From NCBI RefSeq assembly GCF_001836165.1, contig NZ_KV827648.1, forward strand, positions 124,001 to 188,000: a stretch of DNA of 64,000 nt. Direction: 5' to 3'. Positions 60,751 to 64,000 of this stretch are shown here, piece by piece. A program made the position numbers and the translations under genes. Under the pieces are notes generated by a model. It was not told the origin of the DNA, ran no database searches, and saw only the letters and a list, made by a program, of their open reading frames with translations. This DNA is from Corynebacterium sp. HMSC036D02. Its GTDB lineage: Bacteria; Actinomycetota; Actinomycetes; Mycobacteriales; Mycobacteriaceae. Numbering within the stretch: position 1 is the stretch's first letter; each line of letters begins with the position of its first letter.

Positions 60751-61650
60751 CTAGACCCAGTAGGAGACGCGGAAGCGCCACTGGCGCATGGCCAGGCCGG
60801 CGATGAGCAGGCCGGCGACGGTGCAGCCGATGACGATGAGCCAGTGATAGCCGGCGACGGGCTCGCCGATCATGGGGGCGCGGATGATCTCCATGTAGTG
60901 GTAGAGCGGGTTGATCTCAGCGATGCGTGCGCGGCTGGCCACGGCACCTCCCTGATCCTTCAGGGTGTTGGTCATCCACACGATCGGCGTGACGTAGAAG
61001 AGCAGCTGGGTTAGGGCCTCCAGCAGCGGGGCAACGTCACGGAAACGGGTGGCGATGATGCCGAAGAACATGGCTACCCACACGCCGTTGACTAGGAAGA
61101 GTCCTAGCGCCGGGATGAACAGGAAGAACTCCCAGCCCAAGTGGCGCGGGAAAATAAGAATGAGCAACAGCCAGATGATGAGGTTGTGACCCAAGAAGAG
61201 GGTCTGCCGCCAGACCAGGCGGTAGACGTGTACCGACAGTGGTGCGGGCAGCTGTTTGATCAGGCCCTCGTTGTCGATGAAGACCGTCGAGCCTTCCTTG
61301 ATGGCACCCGAAATGAAGTTCCACATAATCAGGCCCACAGTCACGTGGGGCAGGAACTCTGCCACGGGGATCTGGAAGAGCATGGAGTACAGCAGGCCCA
61401 GGGCCGCGGCCATCACGCCGGTCGCGATGGTGATCCAGAAAGGCCCCAGCACCGAGCGGCGGTAGCGCTGCTTGATGTCTTGGATGCCCAGCTTGAACCA
61501 CAGCTCGCGCTGGCGAGCGCCTTGCAACAGATCGGCGAAGGCCGCCGACATGGTCATGGAACGCGAGGCCGGCTCCTCACCGGGTGCAGGCGCGGAGGTC
61601 ATGCGGGCGACGTCGTCACGCAGGTTTTTCTTGTCTTGCACGTCCTTCAC
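60751..61650 (-). CDS. wzm: Galactan ABC exporter permease (Wzm/RfbD type)
   Basis: About 299-aa ABC-2 permease with six helices between residues 65 and 295 and the conserved RYRRSVLGPFWITIATGVMA after the first coupling helix. Partner of wzt 12 bp downstream. The start is uncertain: GTG 61650, GTG 61641 and ATG 61602 are all open, and no good ribosome site decides. Confidence 0.9.
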   Translation of the reverse strand: MKDVQDKKNLRDDVARMTSAPAPGEEPASRSMTMSAAFADLLQGARQRELWFKLGIQDIKQRYRRSVLGPFWITIATGVMAAALGLLYSMLFQIPVAEFLPHVTVGLIMWNFISGAIKEGSTVFIDNEGLIKQLPAPLSVHVYRLVWRQTLFLGHNLIIWLLLILIFPRHLGWEFFLFIPALGLFLVNGVWVAMFFGIIATRFRDVAPLLEALTQLLFYVTPIVWMTNTLKDQGGAVASRARIAEINPLYHYMEIIRAPMIGEPVAGYHWLIVIGCTVAGLLIAGLAMRQWRFRVSYWV

Positions 61651-61798
61651 CCTAGCGCGCACGTCCGGCAAACACCTACACACACGCCCTTAACCTGGGA
61701 AAACACGAGCGAGCTGGGAAAATCGAGGGTTAGGAAAGATTTACGTGGGGCGTATAGAGTAGGGAGCGTTCATCCGCATCGGGAGGAAGGGTTGAAGC

Positions 61799-63010
61799 AT
61801 GACGGAACAGTATGACGTCGCCAGCGTGCGAGGTCTTTACACTGGTCTGTCCGATGGTTGGACCTACCTGAACGCGCATGCCGCGCCGCAGATTGCGGAG
61901 CGCGTGGCCTCTGGCGTGGCCCGTTCTTTCCGCATGTCCGCCACGGTGAAACCGTTGGAGGATGCCGTGGGCGCGCACTCGGCGCATCACGACCCAGGAG
62001 AGCTCCACGCGGCGGATATGTATGCTTCTGCGCGCCGGGCGGTGGCCGATCTCACGGGAGCGACGGCGGAGCGCGTCATCCTGGGCCCGTCGCTGCCGGT
62101 GCTGTACCAGGCTTTGGGCGCTGCACTGCGCCCGCTACTGCGCCGCCAGTCCTCGGTGGTGCTCTCCCGTTTTGATTCTCCGGAGTTTACGAGCGCGTTC
62201 GCACACCTCGGTACTGACATTCGGTGGGCGCAGCCGGACTTGGGCACGGGCGAGCTACCGGCCTTCCAGTACGCCGATCTGGTTGATGGATCGACGCGTT
62301 TCGTGGCCTTTTCTGCCGCCCACGAGTTGCTGGGTACGGTCACCTCGGCGTCGGAGATTATTGACTCGGTCCATGAGCGCTCGCGCGCCTGGGTGCTTGT
62401 CGACGTCTCCTCGGTCGCCCCTTACCGCCTCCTCGACTTTGATGCGATTGGGGCGGATATCCTCGGCGTGGATGTGGGCGCGCTGGGTGGCCCGCAGATG
62501 GCGGCGCTGGTCTTCCGCGATACCGCGATGTTCCGTCGCCTCGATGAGCTTGTCGTTGGCCCGGTCTCTGCGGGCTTGGCGGGTGGCGTTGGTCCCTTGG
62601 TGGATCATCTAGCAGAACTCGCCGGCGGGGAGCGCGGCTCGCGCCGCGTGCGCCTGACGCGTTCGATGCAAGCTCTCTCCGGTTATATGGAGGAACTCAC
62701 CGGGGATCTCTACAGCTTGTTGGGTACGCTGCCGGCCGTCCACATCCTTGGCGTGACGGGTGAGGCGGCTGCCGACGCCTCCGATGACCGCCTCCCACGC
62801 CTCACCTTTGCCGTGCGTGATGTGCCTGCGGACGTGATCCACCGCCGCCTCTTCGATAATGGTTTGGTGACTACCATCGCCCCGCACACCCCGCTGCTCA
62901 CGGAGATGGGCGTGGAAGAGGTTGGCGGTGCCGTTACGGTCTCGCTGAGCCCGTTCAGCACTTACCACGACGTCGAGCACCTCACTCGCGTGGTTGCGTC
63001 GTTGGCTTAG
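61799..63010 (+). CDS. Class V aminotransferase-fold (cysteine desulfurase-like) protein lacking the PLP lysine
   Basis: 403 aa, related by position and outline to M. tuberculosis Rv3778c. The fold motifs LVDVSSVAPYR (PLP Asp region) and the G-G-P element are visible. At the place of the SGHKLYGP lysine it reads VDVGALGGP, with Ala228 aligned to the Schiff-base Lys. The whole protein has a single Lys (K52). AGGAAGG precedes the ATG at 61799. Likely non-catalytic or with altered chemistry. Confidence 0.85.
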   Translation: MTEQYDVASVRGLYTGLSDGWTYLNAHAAPQIAERVASGVARSFRMSATVKPLEDAVGAHSAHHDPGELHAADMYASARRAVADLTGATAERVILGPSLPVLYQALGAALRPLLRRQSSVVLSRFDSPEFTSAFAHLGTDIRWAQPDLGTGELPAFQYADLVDGSTRFVAFSAAHELLGTVTSASEIIDSVHERSRAWVLVDVSSVAPYRLLDFDAIGADILGVDVGALGGPQMAALVFRDTAMFRRLDELVVGPVSAGLAGGVGPLVDHLAELAGGERGSRRVRLTRSMQALSGYMEELTGDLYSLLGTLPAVHILGVTGEAAADASDDRLPRLTFAVRDVPADVIHRRLFDNGLVTTIAPHTPLLTEMGVEEVGGAVTVSLSPFSTYHDVEHLTRVVASLA

Positions 63011-63963
63011 ACCTCGAGGACAAGCTTGCCCGTGACCTTGCCGGAGTCGAGGGCTTGGTGGGCTTCGGCAGCGCGAGCAAGCGCAAATGTGCGGTGCAGA
63101 TGGTGCTTGACGCTGCCGTCCTCCAGCCAAGGCCAGACGTTTTTAACGGTGTCCGCGACGATGGCGGCCTTGCCCTCCAGCGAGCGGGAGCGCAGCGTGG
63201 TGCCCTGCAGGGTCAGGCGCTTGTTGAGGAGGATGCCCATGTTGAGCTCCGCTTTTGTTCCGCCCTGCATGCCGATAGTGACCATGTGGCCGCCCTTGGC
63301 TAGCGCGATGAGGTTCTTCTTGAGGTACTTTGCCCCCATGATGTCGAGGATGACATCGCACTGATTCTTCAGCTCTTCGGCGAAATCCTGTTCGTTGTAG
63401 TTGATGAGGATGTCCGCGCCGAGCTCCTTGCAGGTCTCGAGCTTTTCTGCTGAACCCGCCGTCACCGCGACGGTGGCGCCGAGTTGTTTCGCCACCTGGA
63501 TGGCGAAGGTGCCGATGCCGCCCGCGCCGCCGTGAATGAGGATGGTCTGGCCCTTGTTGAGTTTCGCTTCCATGGCGATGTTGGACCACACGGTGCAGGC
63601 CACTTCGATGACGGAGGCGGCCTCGGCAAAGGAATAGCCGCTGGGGATGGGCAGCAGCTGGCCCTTGGGTACGGCCACGTACTCGGCGTAGCCGCCGCCG
63701 GCCAGCAGTGCGCCGACCTTGGAGCCAACCTCGACGTCGGTGTTACCGGCATCGACGACTTCACCTGCGACTTCGAGGCCGATAATCTCCGATGCGCCCG
63801 GCGGGGGCGGGTAGTGCCCGCGGGCCTGGAGCAGGTCGGCGCGGTTCACGCCGGCGGCTTTGACTTTAACGAGGACTTCGCCGTCTTGGAGCTGTGGTTT
63901 ATTGGTCTCCCCCAACTCCAGCGAGTGTGGGTCTTCCATATTGGTCTGAATGATGGCTTTCAT
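63007..63963 (-). CDS. NAD(P)H:quinone oxidoreductase (zeta-crystallin type MDR)
   Basis: 318-aa zinc-free medium-chain reductase. An N-terminal GroES-like domain has AAGVNRADLLQARGHYPPPPG and GLEVAGEVV. The nucleotide motif IHGGAGGIGTFAIQVAK follows near residue 145. It corresponds to Rv3777 by position next to the desulfurase-like gene. The stop overlaps that gene's stop by 4 bp. Confidence 0.9.
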   Translation of the reverse strand: MKAIIQTNMEDPHSLELGETNKPQLQDGEVLVKVKAAGVNRADLLQARGHYPPPPGASEIIGLEVAGEVVDAGNTDVEVGSKVGALLAGGGYAEYVAVPKGQLLPIPSGYSFAEAASVIEVACTVWSNIAMEAKLNKGQTILIHGGAGGIGTFAIQVAKQLGATVAVTAGSAEKLETCKELGADILINYNEQDFAEELKNQCDVILDIMGAKYLKKNLIALAKGGHMVTIGMQGGTKAELNMGILLNKRLTLQGTTLRSRSLEGKAAIVADTVKNVWPWLEDGSVKHHLHRTFALARAAEAHQALDSGKVTGKLVLEV

Positions 63964-64000
63964 GCCACACCACCGTACTTAAACCCAATCATCCTCGACG

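Noticed and set aside
1-64000. CRISPR arrays, rRNA genes, riboswitches of known class, prophage genes
   Set aside because: No regularly spaced repeats, no rRNA-like segment and no phage structural genes were seen. The amn leader does not match a riboswitch class I know.

Overview
The window reads as chromosomal DNA of a Corynebacterium. Three things show this: the pbpA-rodA-pstP-fhaB-fhaA block, a complete mycolata arabinogalactan block (emb, aftA, dprE2, dprE1, GtrA proteins, glfT1, and the galactan ABC exporter wzm/wzt), and operators typical of corynebacteria (CopR direct repeat, BioQ palindrome, DtxR-like boxes). Species cannot be fixed by eye.

Layout. 1-4885 (minus): end of the cell-wall/cell-division signalling operon, with pbpA cut by the left edge. 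5076-5160: tRNA-Leu(CAG) with its own terminator. 5239-8076: an AT-richer accessory stretch holding a divergent VOC-protein/WYL-regulator pair and a decayed IS6-family element. 8077-15874: a copper-resistance island with a YdhK-type lipoprotein, CopB-type P1B ATPase, HMA metallochaperone, CopS/CopR two-component system, CueP-family lipoprotein and Tat-exported multicopper oxidase. It carries an exact CopR box and two tandem CsoR-like operators. 15910-17378: a broken Abi-like gene and a blasticidin-deaminase-like/ASCH fusion. 17427-24422: small exported and membrane proteins, two lipases, a CHY zinc-finger protein, an M20 peptidase, and a BioQ-controlled bioB-bsaP unit followed by a sirtuin.

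24464-34890: a DtxR-like box and structured leader before AMP nucleosidase, then a phosphoribosyltransferase, SulP transporter, ferritin (second DtxR-like box), HAD protein, ROK regulator divergent from a LOG-family protein with paired palindromes, a DUF885 peptidase-like protein, and divergent AbrB and TauE/SafE membrane proteins. 34887-41681: HrpB helicase, a hexapeptide acetyltransferase, a frameshifted FMN reductase, an SDR, a LysE exporter, and a compact S4/VOC/ATL/SMR/SMR run ending in a terminator. 41720-48218: DUF222-HNH protein, a serine-hydrolase-like exported protein, PrsW, M13 metallopeptidase and an esterase. 48222-61650: the arabinogalactan cluster with a few small interspersed genes. 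61799-63963: a class-V-aminotransferase-fold protein without the PLP lysine, and a quinone oxidoreductase.

Most of the window is ordinary core genome. The points most worth a second look are the deaminase-ASCH fusion (16662-17378), the lysine-less aminotransferase-fold protein (61799-63010), the iron-box/leader/hairpin arrangement before amn (24440-24590), the paired AGAC-N6-GTCT sites between the ROK and LOG genes, the G7 frameshift in the FMN reductase, and the nonsense-interrupted Abi-like gene. I did not find a clear-cut new multi-gene system.
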